Positions 23,264 to 30,843 of a DNA stretch of 35,798 nt are shown one piece after another. The DNA is from SIG588 sp045591985 (GTDB lineage: Bacteria > Bacillota > Clostridia > Oscillospirales > Acutalibacteraceae). The stretch covers positions 1 to 35,798 of the forward strand of contig JAZNTV010000042.1 in NCBI GenBank assembly GCA_045591985.1, written 5' to 3'. The position numbers were made by a program, and so were the translations under genes. The notes beneath the pieces are model-generated. The model worked only from the letters and a program-made list of their open reading frames with translations, did not search any database and had not been told where the DNA came from. Within the stretch, counting starts at the first letter, position 1, and every line of letters begins with the position of its first letter.

Positions 23264-24316
23264 TTGATCGACATTAAATCCTTGCCCCGCGAACAATTGA
23301 AAAGTACCGTAACGGCGGCAGGATTTCCTGCGTTTCGTGCCGCGCAGATTGCGAACTGGCTGGATCGCGGTGTGACCGATTTCGATCGTATGACCAATTT
23401 ACCTGCCGATCTTAAGGAATGGCTGAAGGCAGAATGCTGTGTTCCCACCGTTACGATCGAGCGACGTTTGGAATCCCAAAAAGACGAAACGGTAAAATAT
23501 CTGTTTCGCCTGGCAGACGGCGAGACGGTGGAATCGGTGTTGATGCACTATCATCACGGATGGTCGCAATGCTTGTCTACACAAGTGGGGTGCCGTATGG
23601 GATGCACCTTCTGCGCCACCGGCATGGGTGGCTTGGTGCGCAATCTTTCGGCGGCGGAAATGATGGCGCAGATCGAAGCGGCGCAAGCTGATCGCGGAGT
23701 GCGTGTTTCTTCCGTTGTGCTGATGGGAATGGGCGAACCGCTCGACAATTACGACAACGTTCTTCGTTTTTTGCATATGCTGTCTGAGCCCGACGGCGTA
23801 CATATCGGTATGCGCCACGTTTCTCTTTCTACCTGCGGCTTGGTGGATCGCATCTACCAATTGATGGCGGAAAATCTGCAACTGACCTTATCGGTCTCAT
23901 TACATGCGCCGAACGATGAGATCCGTCAGCGTACCATGCCGGTGAATCGGCGATGGGGTGTGGAAGAATTGTTGGATGCCTGCCGCACGTATGCGAACAA
24001 AACCGGGCGGCGTATCTCGTTTGAATATGCGATGATCGACGGGGTGAACGATACCGACGCCTGCGCCGAAGAACTGGCCGAAAAACTGCGCGGTATGTTG
24101 TGCCATGTGAACCTGATCCCGGTGAACGAGGTGGAAGGCAAAACGCAAAAGCGCAGTCGCGTCGAACGCATTACGGCATTTTCGAATATTTTGTCCGCAC
24201 GGGGCATCACTGTTACCGTGCGACGTACCTTGGGGGCGGATATTGAAGCCTCCTGCGGACAGTTGCGACGAGCGGCTGATCGCGAAAAAACGGAAAAAGA
24301 AAGGGGGAATCGGTGA
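23264..24316 (+). CDS. rlmN: 23S rRNA (adenine-2503-C2)-methyltransferase, radical SAM
   Basis: Dual-specificity radical SAM enzyme that methylates C2 of A2503 in 23S rRNA and of A37 in some tRNAs. The 350-aa protein has Cys110-x3-Cys114-x2-Cys117 in QVGCRMGCTFCATGMGG for the iron-sulfur cluster. GMGEPLDNYDNV follows, then SLSTCGLVDRI and VSLHAPNDEIR. The start is TTG 23264, 8 nt after GAGGTGA; no ATG fits. The stop TGA overlaps the ATG of the phosphatase gene. Confidence 0.96.
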   Translation: MIDIKSLPREQLKSTVTAAGFPAFRAAQIANWLDRGVTDFDRMTNLPADLKEWLKAECCVPTVTIERRLESQKDETVKYLFRLADGETVESVLMHYHHGWSQCLSTQVGCRMGCTFCATGMGGLVRNLSAAEMMAQIEAAQADRGVRVSSVVLMGMGEPLDNYDNVLRFLHMLSEPDGVHIGMRHVSLSTCGLVDRIYQLMAENLQLTLSVSLHAPNDEIRQRTMPVNRRWGVEELLDACRTYANKTGRRISFEYAMIDGVNDTDACAEELAEKLRGMLCHVNLIPVNEVEGKTQKRSRVERITAFSNILSARGITVTVRRTLGADIEASCGQLRRAADREKTEKERGNR

Positions 24317-25077
24317 TGCGTGTGTACGGACGGACCGATATCGGGCGTGTACGCCAAAGCAATCAAGATGCTTTTGTGTGCGGTACGCTGTCGGATACAG
24401 CGCTGTTTGCCGTGGTGTGCGATGGTATGGGCGGCGCCAACGGCGGTAACATCGCCAGTGCCATTGCCGCGAAAGTGACTGCGGAACGTTTGGTGGAAAA
24501 TTATCGCGATAATATGACGATGGAATCGGTACACAACATTTTGGAATCGGCGGTATCTGCCGCCAATGCCGAAATATACGACACCGCGTTGGCGGATCCC
24601 TCGTTACGCGGAATGGGCACCACAATGGTGGTGGCGGTGGTTTGCGGTGACCAGGTGTGTGTGGCTCATGTGGGCGACAGTCGTGCCTACAGTTTGACAA
24701 GAAAAGAGCGCCGCATCCGCCAGGTCACGACCGACCACTCGGTGGTGCAGGAAATGATTGCGGGCGGTAAACTTACCCCGGCACAAGCCAAAAACCACCC
24801 ACGCAAGCACTTCATAACCCGTGCGCTCGGCGTGGAAGAGACGGTCGAGTGCGATTTTACCGTGTTTCCGTATCCGGAAAACGGCATGCTTTTACTCTGT
24901 ACCGACGGCCTTACCAACATGGTCGATACGGATGAGATAAATATCATAGCGTATTCCTCAGGTAAGGATGAGATAGCGGATCGCTTGATAGCCGCTGCGA
25001 ATATGAGCGGCGGAAGCGATAACATTACGGTGGCAGTAATTTTGCCGGATACAAGAAAGGATGGCAAACATGGATAA
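24316..25077 (+). CDS. prpC: PPM-type Ser/Thr protein phosphatase
   Basis: A 253-aa PP2C-type phosphatase that reverses phosphorylation by the neighbouring PASTA kinase. Conserved metal-binding motifs are present: RQSNQDAF, VVCDGMGGANGG, VAHVGDSRAY, TTDHSVVQEM, LCTDGLTNMV and GGSDNITVAV. There is no membrane segment. ATG 24316 has AAGGGGG 8 nt upstream; GTG 24313 is also in frame. It overlaps the kinase gene by 8 bp, giving the conserved phosphatase-kinase pair known as prpC-prkC in B. subtilis. Confidence 0.95.
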   Translation: MRVYGRTDIGRVRQSNQDAFVCGTLSDTALFAVVCDGMGGANGGNIASAIAAKVTAERLVENYRDNMTMESVHNILESAVSAANAEIYDTALADPSLRGMGTTMVVAVVCGDQVCVAHVGDSRAYSLTRKERRIRQVTTDHSVVQEMIAGGKLTPAQAKNHPRKHFITRALGVEETVECDFTVFPYPENGMLLLCTDGLTNMVDTDEINIIAYSSGKDEIADRLIAAANMSGGSDNITVAVILPDTRKDGKHG

Positions 25078-27172
25078 ATACATCGGAAAGCGGCTGGATG
25101 GCCGTTATGAGATCAAAGAGATCATCGGTGTGGGCGGTATGGCGTACGTTTACAAAGCGTATGACAATATCGATGATCGTGTGGTTGCGGTAAAGATCTT
25201 GAAAGAGGAGTTCTTGGCGAACGAGGAGTTTACCCGCCGTTTTAAAAACGAATCGAAAGCCATCGCCATTCTCTCGCATCCGAATATTGTGCGGGTATAC
25301 GACGTGAGTTTCGGCGAAAAGTTGCAATATATCGTGATGGAACACATCGACGGTATTACGCTCAAGGAATATATCGATCAGAAAAAGGTTATTTCGTGGA
25401 AAGAGACGGTACATTTCACGGTGCAGGTTTTGCGCGCCTTGCAACATGCACACGATAAGGGCATTATTCACCGTGACATTAAACCGCAGAACATTATGCT
25501 GACTTCCGACGGTACCATCAAAGTGACCGATTTCGGCATTGCTCAGTTCTCTCGTAACGAGATCCGTACTGACGGCGAGCGGGCGATCGGTTCGGTGCAC
25601 TATATCAGCCCCGAGCAGGCAAGCGGTGCCATCACCGACGAAAAGGCGGATATCTATTCGCTCGGTGTGATGCTTTATGAAATGCTGACGGGTAAACTGC
25701 CTTTCGAAGCGGATAATGCGGTGTCGGTTGCGATCATGCAGTTGCAATCTACTCCGGAAATGCCGCGTGAGATCAATGCTTCCATTCCCGAAGGTCTCGA
25801 GGAGATCACCATAAAGGCGATGCAAAAAGATCCTTCGAAGCGATATCAATCGGCGGCCGAGATGCTTTACGATATCGACGAATTCAAGCGTAATCCCAGC
25901 ATTCATTTCGAATACAAGTATGTGTTTGTGGATGAAACACCCACACGTTTTGTGGAAACGATCGCCAAAGTGCGCGAAAAGGAAAAGGCAGCGGAATCCG
26001 AAGAGGAAGATACGACGCCGCGTCGCCGTTTCCCCGTGTTGCCGATTTTGGCGGCCATTGCAGCGGCGTTGGTTCTGGTGGTTTTGTTTGGCGCGGGATT
26101 TATGCTTGTGGATAATATTCTGAACGGCGGCGGTGATCCCGATGCGGGCATGATCACCGTTCCCGACCTGATCAATCAGCAGTTTATTGACCAAGAAACT
26201 TTCCTTGCCGAGTATCCCGAGTTGGCCGCACTCAACATTACGGTGACGCGTCAGTGGGATGAGACCTATGCCGAAAATGCGATTATCGCGACCGATCCGA
26301 AGCCGAAGAAAAAGTTGGAACCCGGCGAAACGCTGAGCATTACGGTCAGCCGCGGTGCGCATATGGTACAAGTGCTCGAGATCACCTCGGACGAATCGGC
26401 AGAGGTGTATGTGACCCGTCTGCAAAACGCCGGTTTTGTAGTTGTTCGTAAGACCATGGCGAGCGACGAAGTGGAAAAAGGCTTGGTCGTGCGCAGTGAG
26501 CCGTCGTATCCCGATTCGGTGGCCTATGGCAGTGCCGTGACAGTATTTATCAGCAGTGGTTCCGAAAATGTGGAACCCGAAACGAAACTGGTTCCGAATG
26601 TGGATCAGCTCTCCGAAGAGGCGGCACGTGCGGCGCTCGAAGAGGCGGGGTTTGTTGTCGGTACGGTTACGACCGAAAACCATCCCGAATATCCTGCCGG
26701 CGTGGTGGCTAAGCAAGAGCCGGCAGGCAATACGGAAGCGCAGACGGGCAGTGTGGTGAACCTTGTGATGGCGTCGGGGTATCGCAATGTTGAACTGCCG
26801 TTGGCTCTTCCCGAAACATCGTCGGTCATTTCGCTTGAAGTGTTTATCGACGGTAAACCACAGACTCGCCCCGAATACTCGACCGAGCTGCAGAATATTC
26901 TTCCCAGCGCTATTTCTACGTGGTATTTCACGTTTGACGAGCAGGTGGCGAGCTATATAGTGACCTTCCGTATCAAGGGTGAAGGCGCCTCCACTTTCCA
27001 ACTCTATGCCAGTTATACCGTGAATGCCTTGACGGGTGAGTGGTCGCAGGATGTGCTGTATCCGTTCGGTACCACAACTACGCCGACAACTCCCACGGAA
27101 GAGGCGACGGCGACAACACTGCCGGATGCGACTGCCCCCACAGAGACCGACCCGGTCGTGCCTGCGCTCTGA
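25070..27172 (+). CDS. prkC: Membrane Ser/Thr protein kinase with PASTA domains
   Basis: A 700-aa Hanks-type kinase. The cytosolic kinase domain (about 12-270) has GVGGMAYVYKA, ATP-binding Lys42, HRDIKPQN (catalytic Asp136) and DFGIAQ. A basic and acidic linker leads to one membrane helix near 322-346. The outside part has three PASTA repeats (about 360-570), which in this family sense peptidoglycan fragments or lipid II. A further roughly 80-residue domain of unknown fold and a Thr/Pro-rich tail follow. It is longer than B. subtilis PrkC (648 aa) because of that extension. I chose ATG 25070; ATG 25061 sits directly on the AAAGG ribosome site. Confidence 0.95.
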   Translation: MDKYIGKRLDGRYEIKEIIGVGGMAYVYKAYDNIDDRVVAVKILKEEFLANEEFTRRFKNESKAIAILSHPNIVRVYDVSFGEKLQYIVMEHIDGITLKEYIDQKKVISWKETVHFTVQVLRALQHAHDKGIIHRDIKPQNIMLTSDGTIKVTDFGIAQFSRNEIRTDGERAIGSVHYISPEQASGAITDEKADIYSLGVMLYEMLTGKLPFEADNAVSVAIMQLQSTPEMPREINASIPEGLEEITIKAMQKDPSKRYQSAAEMLYDIDEFKRNPSIHFEYKYVFVDETPTRFVETIAKVREKEKAAESEEEDTTPRRRFPVLPILAAIAAALVLVVLFGAGFMLVDNILNGGGDPDAGMITVPDLINQQFIDQETFLAEYPELAALNITVTRQWDETYAENAIIATDPKPKKKLEPGETLSITVSRGAHMVQVLEITSDESAEVYVTRLQNAGFVVVRKTMASDEVEKGLVVRSEPSYPDSVAYGSAVTVFISSGSENVEPETKLVPNVDQLSEEAARAALEEAGFVVGTVTTENHPEYPAGVVAKQEPAGNTEAQTGSVVNLVMASGYRNVELPLALPETSSVISLEVFIDGKPQTRPEYSTELQNILPSAISTWYFTFDEQVASYIVTFRIKGEGASTFQLYASYTVNALTGEWSQDVLYPFGTTTTPTTPTEEATATTLPDATAPTETDPVVPAL

Positions 27173-27179
27173 TACGTGT

Positions 27180-28073
27180 ATGGAGAATAATCAAGGTTTA
27201 GTATTAAAAGGTGTGGGTGGACTCTATACGGTGGCCGTAGACGGCCGCACGTTGGATTGCCGCGCCTGCGGGCGTTTTCGCCGCGAACGTATCACCCCTT
27301 TGGCGGGTGATCGCGTAACGGTAGAATTCCAAGAGGATGGCAGTGGCTTTCTGACCGAAATACTTCCGCGCCGTAATGTGTTGGTGCGTCCGCCGGTGGC
27401 CAACTTGGATCTGTTGGTCATTGTGGCGTCTGCCGCACAACCGGCCCCCAACACTTTGGTGATGGATAAACTTATCGCGGTAGCGGAAAAAAACGAGATC
27501 GAACCGGTCATTGTGGTGAACAAGACCGATTTGGCAGATGCCCGTGCGTTGGAAGAAACCTATCGCCAAAGCGGGTTCCCCACCTTCTTTCTCACAGCTA
27601 CCCAACCCGAAAGTGTACGTCCGTTGCAAGCGTTTTTGCGTGGTAAGGTAAGCGCTTTTACCGGTAACTCCGGCGTGGGAAAGTCCTCTTTGCTCAACTG
27701 TATCTGCCCCGAACTGGCTTTGCCAACGGGGGAGATCAGCCAAAAACTCGGGCGTGGGCGGCACACCACGCGTACCGCCCAGTTGTATCCGTTGACGGAG
27801 GGCGGCTATTTGGTGGATACGGCGGGTTTTTCTTCGTTGGATATGGAACAGGTCGAGCCGATCTTGAAAGACGAATTACCGTTTTGTTTCCGCGAGTTTG
27901 CCGATCATTTCGGTAAGTGCCGCTTTACCTCTTGTGCCCATTTAAAAGAAGTGGGATGCGCGGTCAAGGCGGCGGTGGAAGCGGGGGAGATCGCGCGCTC
28001 GCGTTATGAAAGTTACGTTGCCATGATGGAAGACGCCGCGAAACTTGTAGAGTGGAAATACCATAAGAAATGA
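27180..28073 (+). CDS. rsgA: Ribosome small subunit-dependent GTPase A
   Basis: Circularly permuted GTPase that acts late in 30S ribosome assembly (CpgA/YloQ in B. subtilis). The 297-aa protein has an N-terminal OB-fold. The GTPase motifs come in permuted order: NKTD (G4, from Asn114), then GNSGVGKSSLLN (G1, from Gly162), then DTAGF (G3). The C-terminal zinc motif is CRFTSCAHLKEVGC. The ATG at 27180 lacks a clear Shine-Dalgarno and lies 8 bp after the prkC stop, so it probably depends on translational coupling. prpC-prkC-rsgA is the B. subtilis order. Confidence 0.95.
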   Translation: MENNQGLVLKGVGGLYTVAVDGRTLDCRACGRFRRERITPLAGDRVTVEFQEDGSGFLTEILPRRNVLVRPPVANLDLLVIVASAAQPAPNTLVMDKLIAVAEKNEIEPVIVVNKTDLADARALEETYRQSGFPTFFLTATQPESVRPLQAFLRGKVSAFTGNSGVGKSSLLNCICPELALPTGEISQKLGRGRHTTRTAQLYPLTEGGYLVDTAGFSSLDMEQVEPILKDELPFCFREFADHFGKCRFTSCAHLKEVGCAVKAAVEAGEIARSRYESYVAMMEDAAKLVEWKYHKK

Positions 28074-28115
28074 AAAAAGCACCCGTGCGGTGCTTTTTTT
28101 GCACCCTTCGGGTGC
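28074..28115 (+). terminator. Terminator of the yicC-rsgA run, with a second hairpin
   Basis: AAAAAAGCACC and GGTGCTTTTTTT form a stem with a T7 tail (28074-28099). Immediately after is a second perfect hairpin, GCACCC-TTC-GGGTGC (28101-28115), without a T run. The two share the GCACC sequence, so they could also pair alternatively. Confidence 0.88.
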
Positions 28116-28164
28116 TCTTGCATAGTATGGAATGTAACGGGAGACCGAGTAAAGGAGTGACGGT

Positions 28165-28317
28165 ATGCGAGGTAAAAAATGGTATGCAGCGGGGGGCTAT
28201 TGTGCGGCATTCGGGGCAGGATTGCTCATCGCCACCGTGTTTCCGCCCGAATGTATTTTGATCTTTGCGGCGGCGGCACTGGTCTTTCTCGGATGCTCTC
28301 GTGTACGCATCCGATGA
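28165..28317 (+). CDS. Small membrane protein of 50 residues, function unknown
   Basis: A 50-aa protein starting MRGKKWYAAGGYCAAFGAGL. It has two hydrophobic segments (about 8-23 and 29-43) split by a short FPPEC turn, and a basic end. The start has a strong AAAGGAG 7-8 nt upstream. I do not recognise a named family, though short hairpin-like membrane proteins of this style occur in related Clostridia. It lies 14 bp before the SpoVM homologue and after the operon terminator, so the two small genes probably form one transcript. A role in sporulation is possible from position only. Confidence 0.65.
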   Translation: MRGKKWYAAGGYCAAFGAGLLIATVFPPECILIFAAAALVFLGCSRVRIR

Positions 28318-28331
28318 AGGGGGATTGGCCT

Positions 28332-28421
28332 ATGAAAATTGTGGTGGTTCGCAGTCCGAAATTGTTTAGCGGTTTGCTCAGACGCATGTTCGGGATCAAA
28401 AGACAAGAGTACATAGAATAA
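28332..28421 (+). CDS. spoVM: SpoVM-like sporulation peptide (29 aa)
   Basis: A 29-aa peptide beginning MKIVVVRSPKLFSGLLRRMF. It aligns without gaps to B. subtilis SpoVM (26 aa, beginning MKFYTIKLPKFLGGIV). Shared features are Met-Lys, the hydrophobic-basic start, Pro9-Lys10 in the helix break, Gly14, and a basic amphipathic helix with Arg17 and Gly21. SpoVM inserts into the outer forespore membrane, senses its curvature and anchors SpoIVA, the base of the spore coat. AAGGGGG lies about 8 nt before the ATG. In B. subtilis spoVM lies shortly after prkC-rsgA-rpe-thiN, so the position also fits; rpe and thiN are missing here. Confidence 0.82.
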   Translation: MKIVVVRSPKLFSGLLRRMFGIKRQEYIE

Positions 28422-28424
28422 ACG

Positions 28425-28460
28425 GAACACGGATGCCGCGGGGCATCCGTGTTCTATTTT
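28425..28460 (+). terminator. Terminator after spoVM
   Basis: GAACACGGATGCC (28425-28437) and GGCATCCGTGTTC (28442-28454) are a perfect 13-bp stem with a 4-nt loop, followed by TATTTT. It closes the two-gene spoVM unit. Confidence 0.9.
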
Positions 28461-28480
28461 ACGCGGTAGGTGCATACAGT
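28452..28480 (+). promoter_or_regulatory. Possible sigma-E promoter for the SPOCS/LysM gene
   Basis: CATACAGT (28473-28480) is an exact match to the sigma-E -10 pattern CATACAnT. A TTCTATT (28452-28458) sits 14 bp upstream as a partial -35 match, inside the terminator tail. No sigma-A promoter is evident before this gene. Mother-cell expression would fit the coat-type domains of the product. Confidence 0.4.
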
Positions 28481-28519
28481 GAAAACAAGACCAAAACGGA
28501 AAGTAAGGAGAGAGGATAT

Positions 28520-30046
28520 ATGGATTTCCGCGTGACCAAAACGGCGATAGCGACCTCGAGTGCGGTGGTAAATGCCGTATCCGAGCAACCGGTGGATGGA
28601 GATTTCGTTTTGCCTGAATACTGTCCCGATGTGGCATCGGTACTGAAATGCCATCTTACCCCGACGGTGCAAACGCGACAACTCAGCGGTGATCGCTTAA
28701 CGGTGGAAGGTTTGCTGGGATTGCGTGTGTTGTATTTGGATGAGGAACGCCGCTCGGTGAGAGTCTGTGAGTTCTCGCAACCGTTCAGCACGGCGTTCTC
28801 TCTGCCGCCGCTCACCAACAAGGCGTTTTTTTATCTGAATACCGATACCGACTATGTAAACTGTCGCGCAGTAAGTCCGCGTCGCTTGGATATTCACGGC
28901 GCCTTCACCGTGACGCTGACGGTGGTGGATGCGGTGGAGTGCGAGGTCATCACTGCGGCGGAAGGGGATGGCGTGTACACGCGTCGTAACCTGCTTACTT
29001 GTACAGTTCCGGCTGCGTTTCAGGAAAAGCCCTTTACGGTAAACGAGGTGTTGGAACTGGGCGGTGATCGTCACCCTGCCGAAGCCATACTGTATACCGC
29101 CGTGACTCCGCAGGTAAACGAATGCAAAGTGCTCCAAAACAAAGCGATCGTCAAAGGCGGATTGCAGTTGTGTGCGCTGTATGTAACCGATTCGGTAAGC
29201 GGTGCGGTGGAGGAGGCGGTTGCCGAGATCCCGTTCAGCCAGATCGTGGATATGGAAGGGCTTTGCGAAGAGTGGATCTGTGATGCAACGGTGAATGTCA
29301 CGGCGTCTGAGTTGCAGGTGGAGTTGTCACAAGGCGGTGATACGACGCTTCTTTCGGTCAACGCCAAACTGCTTTGCAGTGTATACGGCTGGCGATTTGA
29401 AAGTACCGAGGCGGTATGTGATGCCTATTCCGCACATTGCCCGTTACAAAGCGAGACACACGCATTATCGATGACACAGCTGTATGCCGTACATCGCGAG
29501 GAACACACGGTACGTCAAATGTGTGAATTGCCCGCGGAAGATGTGCGAGAGATACTGGGTGTGTGGTGTACGGTGCTTTCGGTCGGAATGAGCGGCGAAG
29601 AGGAGTCGCTGAAATTGGACGGACGATTGATGTGGTGTATGCTGATACAAGACAGTCACGGTGAGACGGCATATTTTGAGCGTACCGAACCGTTCGTGTT
29701 ACCTTGTGCCGATGGCGGGCGGGATGATAAACCGCAGATGCAGGTGTGCCGTACAACCTGTCAAATGATGGGCGGCGGCAAGGTGGAAATGCGTGCGATC
29801 GTGGCGGTGACCCGTCGCTCGACCCGTACCGCAACCTATACGATACCGCATACATTGATCGCCGATGAAACGGCGGCGTATCCGCCCGATAAAGCGGCGT
29901 TGAAGATCGTCTATGCCGAAAAAGGGGAGTCGCTGTGCGAAATTGCGCGTCGCAGTCGCACGGCGGTAGAAGCCATTATGGAAGAAAATCACATGACCGA
30001 TGATATTCTTTCGGCAGATACCGTATTGTTGATTCCGCTTTGCTAA
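28520..30046 (+). CDS. SPOCS (DUF3794) and LysM domain protein
   Basis: A 508-aa protein with no signal peptide or membrane helix. The N-terminal region has the SPOCS/DUF3794 pattern DFVLPEYCPDVASVLKC, with further SPOCS-like repeats through the middle. The C-terminal 48 residues are a LysM domain (VYAEKGESLCEIARRSRT), which binds peptidoglycan. SPOCS domains occur in spore coat and cortex proteins such as SpoVID of B. subtilis, which also ends in LysM. A mother-cell protein linking coat to cortex is therefore likely. I chose ATG 28520 with GAGAGG upstream; the frame is open earlier only through the preceding terminator. It is a single-gene unit. Confidence 0.85.
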   Translation: MDFRVTKTAIATSSAVVNAVSEQPVDGDFVLPEYCPDVASVLKCHLTPTVQTRQLSGDRLTVEGLLGLRVLYLDEERRSVRVCEFSQPFSTAFSLPPLTNKAFFYLNTDTDYVNCRAVSPRRLDIHGAFTVTLTVVDAVECEVITAAEGDGVYTRRNLLTCTVPAAFQEKPFTVNEVLELGGDRHPAEAILYTAVTPQVNECKVLQNKAIVKGGLQLCALYVTDSVSGAVEEAVAEIPFSQIVDMEGLCEEWICDATVNVTASELQVELSQGGDTTLLSVNAKLLCSVYGWRFESTEAVCDAYSAHCPLQSETHALSMTQLYAVHREEHTVRQMCELPAEDVREILGVWCTVLSVGMSGEEESLKLDGRLMWCMLIQDSHGETAYFERTEPFVLPCADGGRDDKPQMQVCRTTCQMMGGGKVEMRAIVAVTRRSTRTATYTIPHTLIADETAAYPPDKAALKIVYAEKGESLCEIARRSRTAVEAIMEENHMTDDILSADTVLLIPLC

Positions 30047-30048
30047 AC

Positions 30049-30080
30049 AAAAGGCAACACGTTGCAGCGTGTTGCCTTTT
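30049..30080. terminator. Shared bidirectional terminator
   Basis: AAAAGGCAACACG and CGTGTTGCCTTTT form a 13-bp stem around a 6-nt loop, with A and T runs on both sides. It lies between convergent genes and overlaps the stop codon of the minus-strand DUF4130 gene by 2 bp, so it can stop transcripts from both. Confidence 0.92.
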
Positions 30081-30843
30081 AGGTTTTCTCGGGTTGCAAC
30101 TCGGTGATGTTCTTCCAGTATTTTTTGGGCATCAACTGTCGCTGCAGTTGCGGGTTCAACCGTTCTTTGATTGCAATCGTATCGTAAAACGTCTTCCATA
30201 ATCGGCGGTAATTTTTTTCGTCTTCCGACAGGGCAGGAATGGTCATATTCTCGGTAGATACCAACACCCAGCCTTTGCGGCCGTATACCCCGGCGAGCCC
30301 GTGGGTCTTATCGTGGATCAGAAACGGGTGTGCGTTCATACGCGCCGCAAAATGCGGCATAATGAGCGGAAGTGTCATATGCTCGGGTGTGATCTCGGCG
30401 TAGTAAAGATGCCCTTCTACTTCTGAAAATCGCACAAATTCAGTGAGATAGGAAGCCTCGCGTCCCGTGATAGCGCAAAGCTTATCAATGGCCAGCACGG
30501 TAGGGTGGGTGAGCATTTGATGGACGCGCTCACCCTCTTTCATTCCCAACCGAATGTAGCGGTAAATGACCGAATCCTTCTCCGGACTATCGTGTAAAAA
30601 GGCTTGCCACACCTTGCGATACCCCAGTTGTCCCATTTGTCGCCGTATTCCTGCGATCACTCGTGCGGCACGGCGCGAATCGGTTGTCACTTCTTTGTAA
30701 CGGCACCCCAGCTGCGGTTGATAGCAGAAAACGGTGTCCAATCCTTGCGGGGGCGGGGAATAGGAATAGGAGTCGAACACGGCACACAGTACCCCTTCCA
30801 ACGTACCGTCGTGTAAGAGAATCAAATTTGGCCGCTCAGACAT
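30079..30843 (-). CDS. DUF4130 DNA-metabolism-type protein (TIGR03915 family)
   Basis: A 254-aa soluble protein of the DUF4130/TIGR03915 family, which is found almost only beside a radical SAM protein of the TIGR03916 family; the pair is thought to act in DNA repair or modification. Recognisable features are LILLHDGTLEGVLCAVFDSY at the start, SVIYRYIRLG, EVEGHLYYAEITPEH, and DKTHGLAGVYGRKGWVL. I chose ATG 30841-30843, with AAAGGA upstream inside the partner gene. The longer frame would extend further into that gene. It overlaps the radical SAM gene by 22 bp, so the two are translated together. Confidence 0.88.
   Translation of the reverse strand: MSERPNLILLHDGTLEGVLCAVFDSYSYSPPPQGLDTVFCYQPQLGCRYKEVTTDSRRAARVIAGIRRQMGQLGYRKVWQAFLHDSPEKDSVIYRYIRLGMKEGERVHQMLTHPTVLAIDKLCAITGREASYLTEFVRFSEVEGHLYYAEITPEHMTLPLIMPHFAARMNAHPFLIHDKTHGLAGVYGRKGWVLVSTENMTIPALSEDEKNYRRLWKTFYDTIAIKERLNPQLQRQLMPKKYWKNITELQPEKT

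Noticed and set aside
25025..27001. 658-aa open frame antisense to prkC
   Set aside because: It is a shadow of strong codon bias in the true gene; the product is His/Arg-rich without any recognisable motif, and it lacks a ribosome site.
28121..28128. Sigma-E -10-like CATAGTAT upstream of the 50-aa/spoVM unit
   Set aside because: The -10 match is partial and no -35 element lies at the right distance, so I did not list it as a promoter.
28433..28519. N-terminal extension of the SPOCS/LysM protein
   Set aside because: It would start within the spoVM terminator hairpin; ATG 28520 has a ribosome site and fits the family.
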